A stretch of 37,825 bases of DNA from assembly GCA_003218975.1 (NCBI GenBank), contig QHPD01000011.1:1-37825 (forward strand). Reading direction: 5' to 3'. This document shows, in pieces, positions 9,343 to 17,375 of the stretch. This DNA comes from Verrucomicrobiota bacterium. Lineage in GTDB: Bacteria > Verrucomicrobiota > Verrucomicrobiia > Chthoniobacterales > UBA10450. The notes beneath the pieces were generated by a model. It was given only the letters and a program-made list of their open reading frames with translations, was not told where the DNA came from and searched no databases. Every line of letters starts with the position of its first letter. Position 1 is the stretch's first letter. A program made the position numbers and the translations under genes.

Positions 9343-9902
9343 TTCACTTGCTCCCGGTAGAGTTTTTCGCGCCGAATGATTTCCTCGACTGCCTGCGGTA
9401 CGAAATAGCGAATCGATTGCCCGGAGGCAACTCTCTTTCTGATTTCCGTGGCAGAAATGTCGATCCTGCGATGCAGCGTGGGATAATCGTGTTTGGTTCC
9501 CGCGCCAGTGCGATCCAAAACTACAAAGCGAACCGCTTGTTCCAATTCCTCGAAGCGATGCCACTTTCTTAGTGTTGGAATATTGTCTTCGCCGATTAGG
9601 TAATACAATTCGGCGTCCGCTTCTTGGCGTTGAATATCTTCGACTGTGTCAATCGTGTAAGAAGGAGGCGGCCGGCGCAGTTCAAAATCGTTTACTATAA
9701 ATCCGGCTTCACCTTCGATGGCAGCTCGCAACATCGACAATCGCGCCTCCGCGGCTGCAGCTGGCGAGCCTTTGAAGGGCGAAACCGCTGCCGGAACGAA
9801 GATAATCTTGTCCAATCGGAACGTCTCGCCGGCTTCGCGTGCGAGAATTAAATGCCCATGATGGGTGGGGTCGAACGTGCCGCCGTAAATGCCGATTTTC
9901 AT
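9339..9902 (-). CDS. nadD: Nicotinate-nucleotide adenylyltransferase
   Basis: NadD joins nicotinate mononucleotide and ATP to form deamido-NAD in cytoplasmic NAD synthesis. At 187 residues it has normal length. The nucleotidyltransferase signature GGTFDPTHHGHL is at residues 8-19, and the late ISATEIRKRVASG motif, equivalent to the ISSTxIR signature, is intact. It starts right next to a palindromic repeat (9905-9968) and is followed by rsfS with a four-base overlap. Confidence 0.96.
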   Translation of the reverse strand: MKIGIYGGTFDPTHHGHLILAREAGETFRLDKIIFVPAAVSPFKGSPAAAAEARLSMLRAAIEGEAGFIVNDFELRRPPPSYTIDTVEDIQRQEADAELYYLIGEDNIPTLRKWHRFEELEQAVRFVVLDRTGAGTKHDYPTLHRRIDISATEIRKRVASGQSIRYFVPQAVEEIIRREKLYREQVK

Positions 9903-9904
9903 AC

Positions 9905-9968
9905 TGGCGTAAGGCCGAAACTTGCGCTTGCGCTGTTGTCGGCGCGCAAGTTAGAAACTTGCGCCACA
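9905..9968. repeat. Palindromic intergenic repeat, family B copy 1
   Basis: The element begins TGGCGTAAGGCCGAAACTTG and ends TTAGAAACTTGCGCCACA. The two ends are imperfect reverse complements, and the arrangement is shared with the copy at 17295-17343. It lies between the divergent nadD and the glycosidase gene. Confidence 0.55.
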
Positions 9969-10014
9969 AATTTATTTTCGTCGCGCAACATCGACACCTA
10001 AGTTCCGGCAACGT

Positions 10015-11115
10015 ATGAAGACTAATTCCTTGGGTCAACTGATCCTGACCGGTGTCCCAGGCAAAGAACTCGATGAAGAGACTGCGAAATTGTTTCGGCG
10101 CGTCCAGCCCGGCGGATTTATTTTGTTCGGGCGCAACATCGAAAGTCCCGGTCAACTGCACAGGTTGATCGATGACCTGCGGAGCTTGAGCGAAGTTGAG
10201 CCGATTATCGCCGTCGACCAGGAAGGTGGCCGCGTCTCGCGATTGCGCGTGATTGGCAATGAACCGCCGAACGCGAAGCAATTGCGCGATAAAGACGATG
10301 TCAATCTTGTACGGCGCCACGGGGACATCACAGGACGGTTGCTCCGGCTTTTCGGCTTCAACCTCGACCTCTGCCCGGTGCTCGACATTTCGTTCGACGA
10401 TGGCGCCGATAATTCGTTACGCGGTCGGTGTTATGGGAAGACGGTTGAACAAGTGGTACGCAACGCAGCTGCATTCAATGAAGCGATGAGAGGGCAGGGG
10501 ATCGCAAGTTGCGGCAAACATTTTCCCGGTTATTCGGCCGCCGGGTTCGATGCGCATTACCAACTGCCCAGAATTGATCGCACGCGCGAACAGCTCGATC
10601 GGCATGAGTTGGCCGTGTTTCGCGAATTTGTCCACGAGGTGGACAGTATGATGATCTGTCACGGCTGGTATCCGTGTTTCGAGCCGAAGAAAACACCGGC
10701 CACATTGTCGCCGCGGATCATCACGGATCTGTTGCGCAACGAATTGGATTTCGATGGTCTCGTCATGACTGACGATCTGGATATGGGTGCGATTCTCACC
10801 GGATACCGCCTGGAAGACGCAATTCGTCTAACCATTGCGGCTGGAAATGATCTCGTCATGATTTGCCATCGCGTCCCTGAGATCGAGAATGTGCGGCGGA
10901 TTCTAGGGACATTGCCTCGCGATCAAATCGATCGCGCCTTGGCTCAAGTGGCGCGCTTCAAGGAAAGGCTGACACCACCTGACGAATTCTCCGAAACTGC
11001 TTTTCGCAAGATCGACAATGAAATCTGGGACCTGCGCGTCGCCGTTCTCGGCGAAGAACGCGCAGCTAACCGCAACGTTGAAGACGGCAAACGCTCGCCC
11101 GTTGAGCATTATTAA
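10015..11115 (+). CDS. nagZ: Glycoside hydrolase family 3, beta-N-acetylhexosaminidase (NagZ-like)
   Basis: NagZ enzymes remove N-acetylglucosamine from muropeptides during cell-wall recycling. Of 366 residues, the TIM-barrel signatures are IIAVDQEGGRVSRLR (64-78), KHFPG (168-172), the acid/base dyad region Asp179-Ala-His181 in FDAHYQLP, and VMTDDLDMGAI with the likely nucleophile Asp253. The His of the usual KHFPGHGDT is Tyr here (KHFPGYSAAG), but the catalytic Asp-x-His is kept. No signal peptide is seen, so it is probably cytoplasmic. A beta-lactamase-fold lipoprotein gene starts 9 bp after its stop. Confidence 0.92.
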   Translation: MKTNSLGQLILTGVPGKELDEETAKLFRRVQPGGFILFGRNIESPGQLHRLIDDLRSLSEVEPIIAVDQEGGRVSRLRVIGNEPPNAKQLRDKDDVNLVRRHGDITGRLLRLFGFNLDLCPVLDISFDDGADNSLRGRCYGKTVEQVVRNAAAFNEAMRGQGIASCGKHFPGYSAAGFDAHYQLPRIDRTREQLDRHELAVFREFVHEVDSMMICHGWYPCFEPKKTPATLSPRIITDLLRNELDFDGLVMTDDLDMGAILTGYRLEDAIRLTIAAGNDLVMICHRVPEIENVRRILGTLPRDQIDRALAQVARFKERLTPPDEFSETAFRKIDNEIWDLRVAVLGEERAANRNVEDGKRSPVEHY

Positions 11116-11124
11116 TCATCTTCG

Positions 11125-12288
11125 ATGTTTCGGAGTCAGTCTGCGGCGAAGGTATTGAAAATTGTCGGAGCGGGCTTTCTCGCGGCAATTCTTTGTTCAT
11201 GCAGCGGTGCTTCGTCATCTAAACACAAGATCGCGCAAATTCTTCTGCAGTACCACAGGGATGGCAGGTTCTCCGGATCTGCGCTGCTCGGATACGGTAA
11301 CACAATTGTTTATGAAGGAGCATTTGGTTTGGCCGACGAGACATGGAAAATCGCCAATACTCCGACGACCCGGTTTCAAATCGGTTCGCTCACAAAGCAG
11401 TTCACCGCCGCTTTGATCTTGGAGCTTGCGCAGCAAAGTCGCATCGATCTTGACGCTACTCTTTCGGCATACCTTCCCAATTATCGAAGGGATGTGGCTG
11501 ACACTGTCACAATCCGCCAGTTGCTTGGACATTCGGCCGGCGTTCCGGATTTCGTCCGACGACCTGACATCATGCAGATTGTGCAGCAACCGGCCACACC
11601 TAAAGAGGTTGTTAGCAAGTACTGCAGCGACTCGCTTGAATTCGCTCCCGGCACGCAGTTCAAGTACAGCAACTGCGGCTACTTGATTTTAGGTGCGCTC
11701 TACGAGCAGGTAACCGGCGAGATCTACGCAGATGGACTTGGGCGGTTGACCGCTCGCGCGGGCCTAACGGATACAGGCATCGGCGGTCCGCGCGCGATTG
11801 TGCCTCGGTTGGCAACAGCGTACGTCGTCGAAAACGGTCAGCCAATAAAGGCGCCATACATCGACTGGTCGATCGCATTTTCTTCTGGTGGCGTGTACTC
11901 CACCGTGCGAGATCTCTGGCGATGGCGCAAAGAGCTGGTTGCTGGGCGAGTCTTCGGCGTCGGAGCGGCGAAAGAGTTGTTTGCGATTCGACCGTTTGGC
12001 TACTCGTTCGGTTGGCACGTTGGCCGAACTAGTCAGGAGCAACTTCGGACTTTTCTGACGAGCGACTACGACGCACAACCGACAACCAATACCGGCAACT
12101 TGTTGCTTGCGTCACACTCAGGCGACCTCCCCGGCTTTCATAGCTGTATGACCATGTTTCTCGACAACACTTGGACCGTTATCCTGCTCGACAATCACGA
12201 CAGTAAGTCGCTTCCCAACCTCGCTGCAGAAATCATCAATGCGGTCTTAACGCCAACACCGGAAGCGCGTAGCACGATTGGTCCCTGA
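11125..12288 (+). CDS. Serine hydrolase of the beta-lactamase/class C (DD-peptidase-like) family, lipoprotein
   Basis: Visible active-site motifs are SxxK at Ser88-Lys91 (GSLTKQF), YSN at Tyr181-Asn183 and HSG in the segment ASHSGDLPGF. The N-terminus has a hydrophobic stretch (10-24) followed by LCSCSG, consistent with a lipoprotein signal. Family members include class C beta-lactamases, D,D-peptidases and esterases, and the substrate cannot be read from sequence. Its position 9 bp downstream of nagZ suggests co-transcription and a cell-wall role. Length (387 residues) is normal for the family. Confidence 0.88.
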   Translation: MFRSQSAAKVLKIVGAGFLAAILCSCSGASSSKHKIAQILLQYHRDGRFSGSALLGYGNTIVYEGAFGLADETWKIANTPTTRFQIGSLTKQFTAALILELAQQSRIDLDATLSAYLPNYRRDVADTVTIRQLLGHSAGVPDFVRRPDIMQIVQQPATPKEVVSKYCSDSLEFAPGTQFKYSNCGYLILGALYEQVTGEIYADGLGRLTARAGLTDTGIGGPRAIVPRLATAYVVENGQPIKAPYIDWSIAFSSGGVYSTVRDLWRWRKELVAGRVFGVGAAKELFAIRPFGYSFGWHVGRTSQEQLRTFLTSDYDAQPTTNTGNLLLASHSGDLPGFHSCMTMFLDNTWTVILLDNHDSKSLPNLAAEIINAVLTPTPEARSTIGP

Positions 12289-12556
12289 GTCGCGCTTGGA
12301 GCGGAAATAGTCGCACTGCGATGTGCCGGAGAAAAGGCAGCTCAAAGACGGGAAAACGCTCGCCAGTGGCGATGTTCCGATCTAGATAGCCCACGCCCGC
12401 GCGTTAGCCGGGCGCAAGTGTAGATCGGTACTTGACGTGCGCCGACGCTGCGCTCCGTGTGCCAGATTGAACTACACTGTCTTGACCGCTCCGGCGACTC
12501 CAGACTATTCTCCGCTCTCGTCGGTCGTCCAGAATAGCCGGCCGCGTACCCTTACA
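12289..12556. other. Intergenic stretch without a recognised feature
   Basis: This 268-bp gap precedes the OPT transporter gene. The transporter frame stays open through part of it (from 12437), but that extension is rich in Arg and Cys and lacks transporter homology. No terminator or repeat matching the other families was seen. Confidence 0.4.
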
Positions 12557-14590
12557 ATGCAAACCAGCGGTACCGAGAGTGGCATCGTGAACGCCAACCA
12601 ACAAATGCGCGAGAGTACGCGCGCCGAACTTACCGTCCGCGGCTTGATCATAGGGGTCGCCATCACGCTTGTGTTCACTGCCGCCAACGTGTACTTCGGT
12701 CTCAAGGCCGGTCTCACCTTTTCGACGTCGATTCCCGCGGCGGTCATTTCCATGGCAATCCTGCGGGGTTTTCGCGATGCGACCGTTCAGGAAAACAACA
12801 TCGTGCAGACCGTTGCGTCCGCGGCAGGCACGCTGTCGTCGATTATTTTCGTGTTGCCCGGATTGATCATGATTGGCTGGTGGACTGGCTTTCCATTCTG
12901 GATCTCTTTCGCGATCTGCGCGTTGGGCGGCATTCTGGGCGTGATGTACTCAATCCCGCTTCGCCGGGCTCTGGTGACTACTTCGGACCTGCCATACCCC
13001 GAAGGTGTCGCGTGCGCCGAGGTGCTGAAGGTCGGCAGTAGCGGAGATGCCGCGCATGCGTCAGATATTGAGCATGGTCGCGCAGGTCTGCTCGCAGTGT
13101 TGTGGGGATCGATCGTGTCGGCGTTGTTTGCGGTGATCGTAGCCACGCAATTATTCGCCTCAGATGTGGCGCAGACCTTTCGAATCGGCAGGCGGGGTGC
13201 AGTAAGCGGCTATGATTTCTCGCTTTCCTTCGCGCTGCTCGCTATCGGGCACCTGGTTGGCCTCTCAGTTGGAATTGCCATGCTTATAGGCACACTGATT
13301 GGATGGGGCTGGGGCGTGCCGCACTACTCATCACTCGCGCAGGACGTCAGCACGGCTGCGGCTGCACTCGCGCAAAACACTTGGAGCCATAAAGTGCGTT
13401 TTGTCGGAGCGGGCGCGATCGGTGTGTCGGCGATTTGGACGCTTCTGAAGCTCGTTAAGCCAGTTGCCAGGGGCCTCTCTGGCGCAATGGCCGCCTCTCG
13501 CGCACGCAAAGCGGGCAAGGCAGACACGCTGCCAATTACCGAGCGCGACATTCCGATCGGCATTGTCGGACTCGTCACGTTGGTCTGCATGCTACCGATC
13601 GGCTGGCTGCTCGGGTATTTCGGCAACACCAGCGGTCTTGGCGCACATGTCGTAACGCTCACCATCGGCGGCGTGACCTACGTGGTGTTGATGAGTTTCT
13701 TCGTCTCGGCCGTCTGCGGTTACATGGCAGGCTTGATCGGCTCGTCCAACAGCCCGTTGTCTGGCATTGGCATTTTGGTGGTGATCGGCGCTGCGTTACT
13801 TCTCGTGTTCGGCGTAAAACCGTATGTATCACCGGAGGCGGGCAAGTCTCTGATGGCCTTCGCGCTTTTTACCACCGCGGTGATCTTCAACGTTGCGGCG
13901 ATTGCGAACAATAACCTGCAGGATCTCAAGACCGGCCAGTTAGTCGATGCCACGCCATGGAAGCAGCAGGTGGCGCTGGTGATCGGCGTAGTTGCGGGCG
14001 CGTTCGTGATTCCGCCGGTGCTGGATCTGGTGAATCATGCCTACGGTTTCGTCGGTGCACCGGGTGCCGAGCTGCGCCCTTCGCCACTCCCCGCACCTCA
14101 GGCGGGCCTGATCTCGTCGCTGGCGCAAGGCGTCATCGCCGCCGATATCGATTGGAGTCTGATTCGGACAGGCGGATTTATCGGCGGCTGCATTATCCTG
14201 CTGGATGAGATTCTCGCGCGCACGACGCGACACATGCGCGTTCCCCCGTTGGCCGTGGGTCTGGGGATCTATCTTCCCACGCAGAGCACTCTCATGATCG
14301 TGGTCGGAGCCATCGCCGGCTGGTTCTTCGACAAGCGAGCCGACCGCAGTGCCAGGCCTGAGGCGACGAAGCAGCTTGGCGTGCTACTCGCGTCAGGCCT
14401 GATCGTCGGCGAGAGCGTGATCGGCGTGGTGCTCTCTGCGATCGTCGTGTTCTCTGGCGTATCTGCACCGCTGGCGCTGGTCGGGCCGGGCTTTGGAACG
14501 GCCGCAAAGATTATCGGTGGCATCGCCTTCGGCGCCACCGCGGCGGTGCTGTATCGTTGGATCTGGCGGCTTGGCAAAGGCAAGCCGTGA
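12557..14590 (+). CDS. OPT family (oligopeptide/metal-chelate) transporter
   Basis: The 677-residue product is a polytopic inner-membrane protein with about 14 or more hydrophobic segments. The N-terminal part, TVRGLIIGVAITLVFTAANV followed by YFGLKAGLTF and SIPAAVISMAILRGF, is the typical opening of the bacterial OPT family, and a second family-like stretch is GNTSGLGAHVVTLTIGGVTY. OPT transporters import oligopeptides or metal-chelating peptides; the cargo here is unknown. The ATG at 12557 is chosen because homology begins a few residues after it. It appears to be a single-gene unit. Confidence 0.92.
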   Translation: MQTSGTESGIVNANQQMRESTRAELTVRGLIIGVAITLVFTAANVYFGLKAGLTFSTSIPAAVISMAILRGFRDATVQENNIVQTVASAAGTLSSIIFVLPGLIMIGWWTGFPFWISFAICALGGILGVMYSIPLRRALVTTSDLPYPEGVACAEVLKVGSSGDAAHASDIEHGRAGLLAVLWGSIVSALFAVIVATQLFASDVAQTFRIGRRGAVSGYDFSLSFALLAIGHLVGLSVGIAMLIGTLIGWGWGVPHYSSLAQDVSTAAAALAQNTWSHKVRFVGAGAIGVSAIWTLLKLVKPVARGLSGAMAASRARKAGKADTLPITERDIPIGIVGLVTLVCMLPIGWLLGYFGNTSGLGAHVVTLTIGGVTYVVLMSFFVSAVCGYMAGLIGSSNSPLSGIGILVVIGAALLLVFGVKPYVSPEAGKSLMAFALFTTAVIFNVAAIANNNLQDLKTGQLVDATPWKQQVALVIGVVAGAFVIPPVLDLVNHAYGFVGAPGAELRPSPLPAPQAGLISSLAQGVIAADIDWSLIRTGGFIGGCIILLDEILARTTRHMRVPPLAVGLGIYLPTQSTLMIVVGAIAGWFFDKRADRSARPEATKQLGVLLASGLIVGESVIGVVLSAIVVFSGVSAPLALVGPGFGTAAKIIGGIAFGATAAVLYRWIWRLGKGKP

Positions 14591-14678
14591 AGCGCGGTAA
14601 AGCGCAAAGTATCATGAGTGGAACCAGTGGCGTCACAGCAATTGACGCGCCTCCGGCGAATTAATACGTTGAGCGCGC

Positions 14679-15383
14679 GTGCATCCGGAATTGGAACAAC
14701 TGCTCGTCCTCCAAGATCGACAACAAAAGATCAAACAGATTCAAACTGAGATTAAGACGCTGCCGTTGCAACGCAATGACCTCGAATCGCAACTGGCCGC
14801 GAGCGCTGCGGGAGTTGAGGCGCTAAAGCAAAAGAGACGACAGGTCGAAATGGATCGCAAGAAATTGGAGCTTGATGTAGGCACGCGCGCCGAGACCATC
14901 TCACGTCTTAAGACCCAGCAGTATCAAACCCGCAAAAATGACGAGTTTCAGGCGATCGGTCACGAGATTGAGCGGTACGAAAATGAAATCCGCAGGCTTG
15001 AGGATGAAGAGCTGGAAGTGATGCTCGAGGCCGACAAGCTCAAAGCCGAAATCGAAGCAGCCGAGATAACAGCCAAGGCAACGAAAGAATCAATTTCGCG
15101 CCAGTTGAACGATCTGGAAACGAAATCAGAAACTCTGGAAAGCCGGCAAGAGGAACTGGCGAAGGAGCGAGAGGCGCTCGCCAGCAAAATCGATGGTGAT
15201 TTACTTAATCGGTTCGAACGTCTTTTCGACAGCAAAGGCGATGCAGCCGTCGTCGCCATTGAACACGGGGTTTGCACGGGCTGCCACATGAAAGTGACGA
15301 CTGCTACTGCGTCACGCGTCAAGGCCGGAAAAGAGATCGTAAGCTGCGAAAATTGCGGTCGGATCTTATACGATGCGGTTTAA
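14679..15383 (+). CDS. C4-type zinc-ribbon coiled-coil protein (CT398/CdsZ-like, formerly DUF164)
   Basis: Residues 1-180 are predicted long coiled coil (LEQLLVLQDRQQKIKQIQ and many Glu/Lys/Gln heptads). The C-terminus is a zinc ribbon with CTGC and CENC pairs about 28 residues apart, ending GRILYD. The family has a hairpin-plus-zinc-ribbon fold; the chlamydial member binds secretion-apparatus and sigma-54 proteins, and most others are uncharacterised. The start appears to be GTG at 14679, since no ATG precedes the conserved HPELEQLL. It converges on ychF. Confidence 0.85.
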   Translation: MHPELEQLLVLQDRQQKIKQIQTEIKTLPLQRNDLESQLAASAAGVEALKQKRRQVEMDRKKLELDVGTRAETISRLKTQQYQTRKNDEFQAIGHEIERYENEIRRLEDEELEVMLEADKLKAEIEAAEITAKATKESISRQLNDLETKSETLESRQEELAKEREALASKIDGDLLNRFERLFDSKGDAAVVAIEHGVCTGCHMKVTTATASRVKAGKEIVSCENCGRILYDAV

Positions 15384-15444
15384 TGAGGGAGGGACCTCAG
15401 TGTCGCGACAATTGCGGCGCTGATACCGCTCCCACATTCCTGGC
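15384..15444. repeat. Repeat fragment in a convergent intergenic gap
   Basis: The 61-bp gap contains GAGGGAGGGACCTCAGTGTC, which resembles the interior of the MITE-like element at 24096-24229 (GGAGGGACGACCTCCGTGTC). It is followed by the palindrome TGTCGCGACA. It may be a decayed partial copy. No T-run terminator is visible. Confidence 0.35.
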
Positions 15445-16569
15445 CTACACATTAAACCGGAAGAAGATCACATCGCCGTCGCGGACTTCGTAATCTTTTC
15501 CCTCCAGCCGCAGTTTTCCGGCCTCACGCGCCTTGGCAAATGAACCCGCTGCGAACAGATCGTCGTAGTGGATGGTTTCCGCCGCAATGAAACCGCGCTC
15601 GAAGTCCGAATGAATTGCACCTGCTGCGGTGAGCGCTTTTTCGCCCGCATGAATTGTCCACGCTCGCGTCTCCTTTTCCCCGGTGGTAAAGAAGGTACGC
15701 AAGCCGAGGAGGTGATAGACCGCGTGAATGAGCGCGTGCACACCGCTGTCCTCTACGCCGAGGTCCCGCAGATACTCCAGCGCCTCCTGTTCGCTGAGAT
15801 CGACAAGTTCGCTCTCGATCTGCGCGCTAATCACGACGGCTTCAGTGGCGAAATGATGTCGCGCATAATTTTGAACAAGATCGGCATCTCGTGAAGCTAG
15901 ATTTGACGAATCGGCCTTCGAAATCGCCGCCAGTTCGGACTCGGCGACATTGCAAGCAAAAATCGTTGGCTTTGAAGTGAGCAGGAAGAGGCCCCGCGCG
16001 ATTGCCTTTTCTTCCGGAGTCAATTCCGCGATGATCGCTGGCTTTCCCGCGTCGAGATGCGCCAGTAATTTTTCGATGATTGCATTTTCGATCTTTGCCG
16101 CTTTGTCGCCAGCGTGCAGTTGTTTCTGTAACCGGTCACGTCGTTTCTGCAAAGATGCCAAGTCTGCGATCGCAAGCTCGGTATTAACGACTTCGATATC
16201 GCGAATCGGGTCGATCGTCGCGCTCACGTGATGGACGTCGCTGTTCTCGAAACAACGCACCACCTGCACGATCGCGTCCACTTCGCGAATGTGATGAAGA
16301 AACTGATTGCCCAAGCCCTCGCCCGCGCTCGCGCCTTTGACCAGACCGGCGATATCGACGAACTCAATCGTCGTCGGCACGATTTTCTTAGAACGCGAGA
16401 TCGCCGCGATTTTTTCTAGGCGCGGATCAGGCACGGTGAACACGCCTACGTTGGGATCAATGGTGCAAAACGGATAATTATCGGCAGGCGCTTTATGCGT
16501 GCGGGTGACGGCATTAAAAAGGGTCGATTTGCCTACGTTCGGCAGCCCGACAATTCCAGCGCTGAGCAT
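15445..16569 (-). CDS. ychF: Redox-regulated ATPase/GTPase YchF (Obg family)
   Basis: YchF is a universally conserved ribosome-binding P-loop NTPase that prefers ATP. Walker A is GLPNVGKST (residues 8-16), G3 is DIAGLVKGASAGEGLGNQFL and the C-terminal TGS domain occupies about the last 85 residues (RAWTIHAGEKALTAAGAIHS, with the ERGFIAAETI motif). At 374 residues it has normal length. The gene is transcribed toward the zinc-ribbon gene, and a family A repeat follows 8 bp beyond its start codon. Confidence 0.97.
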   Translation of the reverse strand: MLSAGIVGLPNVGKSTLFNAVTRTHKAPADNYPFCTIDPNVGVFTVPDPRLEKIAAISRSKKIVPTTIEFVDIAGLVKGASAGEGLGNQFLHHIREVDAIVQVVRCFENSDVHHVSATIDPIRDIEVVNTELAIADLASLQKRRDRLQKQLHAGDKAAKIENAIIEKLLAHLDAGKPAIIAELTPEEKAIARGLFLLTSKPTIFACNVAESELAAISKADSSNLASRDADLVQNYARHHFATEAVVISAQIESELVDLSEQEALEYLRDLGVEDSGVHALIHAVYHLLGLRTFFTTGEKETRAWTIHAGEKALTAAGAIHSDFERGFIAAETIHYDDLFAAGSFAKAREAGKLRLEGKDYEVRDGDVIFFRFNV

Positions 16570-16576
16570 CTTTCTT

Positions 16577-16595
16577 CTGTAGCGGCGCTCTGTGA
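16577..16595. repeat. REP-like repeat, family A copy 3 (half element)
   Basis: CTGTAGCGGCGCTCTGTGA is the opening half of family A without the matching second stem arm. It lies just upstream of ychF. Confidence 0.5.
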
Positions 16596-16675
16596 CTATC
16601 GCAAAATCTCCTCCAAAAATATTTCGCCGAACCGATGGCCATATTGCCGCAATTGGTAAATAGTTTCTTCTCGAT

Positions 16676-16749
16676 CGGGCTGTAGTTCAGCTTGGTAGAA
16701 CGCTTGAATGGGGTTCAAGAGGTCGTGGGTTCAAATCCCGCCAGCCCGA
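16676..16749 (+). tRNA. tRNA-Pro (anticodon GGG)
   Basis: The acceptor stem CGGGCTG (16676-16682) pairs with CAGCCCG (16742-16748), followed by discriminator A. The anticodon arm is CTTGA-ATGGGGT-TCAAG, giving anticodon GGG in the ATGGGGT loop typical of this isoacceptor. The T arm is GTGGG-TTCAAAT-CCCGC. No CCA is encoded. All arms fold without mismatches that matter. Confidence 0.95.
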
Positions 16750-16791
16750 GGGTTCTTGTTAACAGAACGGGTCACGAGATTTCTTGACCGA

Positions 16792-17262
16792 ATGATTAAA
16801 GCGCCGACAACCGGAATCGCGATTGCCGCTCTAATCTGTTACACTGCCGTTTCGCTTTTCGCCGAGGATCGCGCGCAAGCCCATGCGTTAAAGCTAAACC
16901 GCACTGCGTTTCAGCACGCGCAAGAACTCATCAGTGCGGGGCGCTTCATCCCGGACGGCAAAGGAGCGTGGAGCGAACATCGACCTTCAGCAGATGAAGA
17001 AAATACATTCATCCGCCTGAATGGATTTGCTGAATATGCAAAATGGCATCTTGGGATCGACGAGCGATACCCTGAGAACACAAAGCGGAGATATAAATTC
17101 CCGTACGGCGATTTCAAGGATGTTCATCGCTGCGGTCTGCTCGCCGCGCGAAGCAGAGCTATTCAATACAGATATTACGACATTGAAGATGCAGCAGGCC
17201 GGCTAATCGAAATGAGTAGCCGGAAAAGAGAACAAGCCGCTGCACCACTTCCAAATCCATAA
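16792..17262 (+). CDS. Small secreted protein of unknown function
   Basis: I recognise no named function. The 156-residue product has a signal peptide (about residues 6-24, ending SLFAED) and a compact conserved-looking core: GFAEYAKWHLGID, then RYKFPYGDFKDVHRCGLLA and DIEDAAGRLIEM. The frame is open back into tRNA-Pro (to 16708), but that part only translates the tRNA, so the ATG at 16792 is used. It is followed by a composite repeat region. Confidence 0.75.
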   Translation: MIKAPTTGIAIAALICYTAVSLFAEDRAQAHALKLNRTAFQHAQELISAGRFIPDGKGAWSEHRPSADEENTFIRLNGFAEYAKWHLGIDERYPENTKRRYKFPYGDFKDVHRCGLLAARSRAIQYRYYDIEDAAGRLIEMSSRKREQAAAPLPNP

Positions 17263-17263
17263 G

Positions 17264-17375
17264 CTGTAGCGGCAGTCTGTGATCACCGATAATATGGCGT
17301 AAGTTTGTGACTTGCGTCCCGCAACTCGCAAAGTTGCGCCACATGGATTCGGCGCTCATCGAGCGCCGCTGCAGT
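17264..17375. repeat. Composite palindromic repeat block (family A, family B, inverted family A)
   Basis: The 112-bp gap between two convergent genes is filled by repeats. A family A opening CTGTAGCGGCAGTCTGTGA lies at 17264-17282. A family B palindrome, TGGCGTAAGTTTGTGACTTG to AAGTTGCGCCACA, lies at 17295-17343. An inverted family A hairpin follows, GGCGCTC-ATC-GAGCGCC (17351-17367) ending GCTGCAG. This is a BIME-like arrangement of two inverted REPs around another palindrome. Confidence 0.65.

Noticed and set aside
9343-9564. Long N-terminal extension of RsfS to the ATG at 9564
   Set aside because: It runs antiparallel to nothing but fully overlaps nadD in another frame and has no RsfS-like sequence.
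16708-16791. Start of the small secreted protein inside tRNA-Pro
   Set aside because: That part only translates the tRNA; the signal peptide begins after the ATG at 16792.
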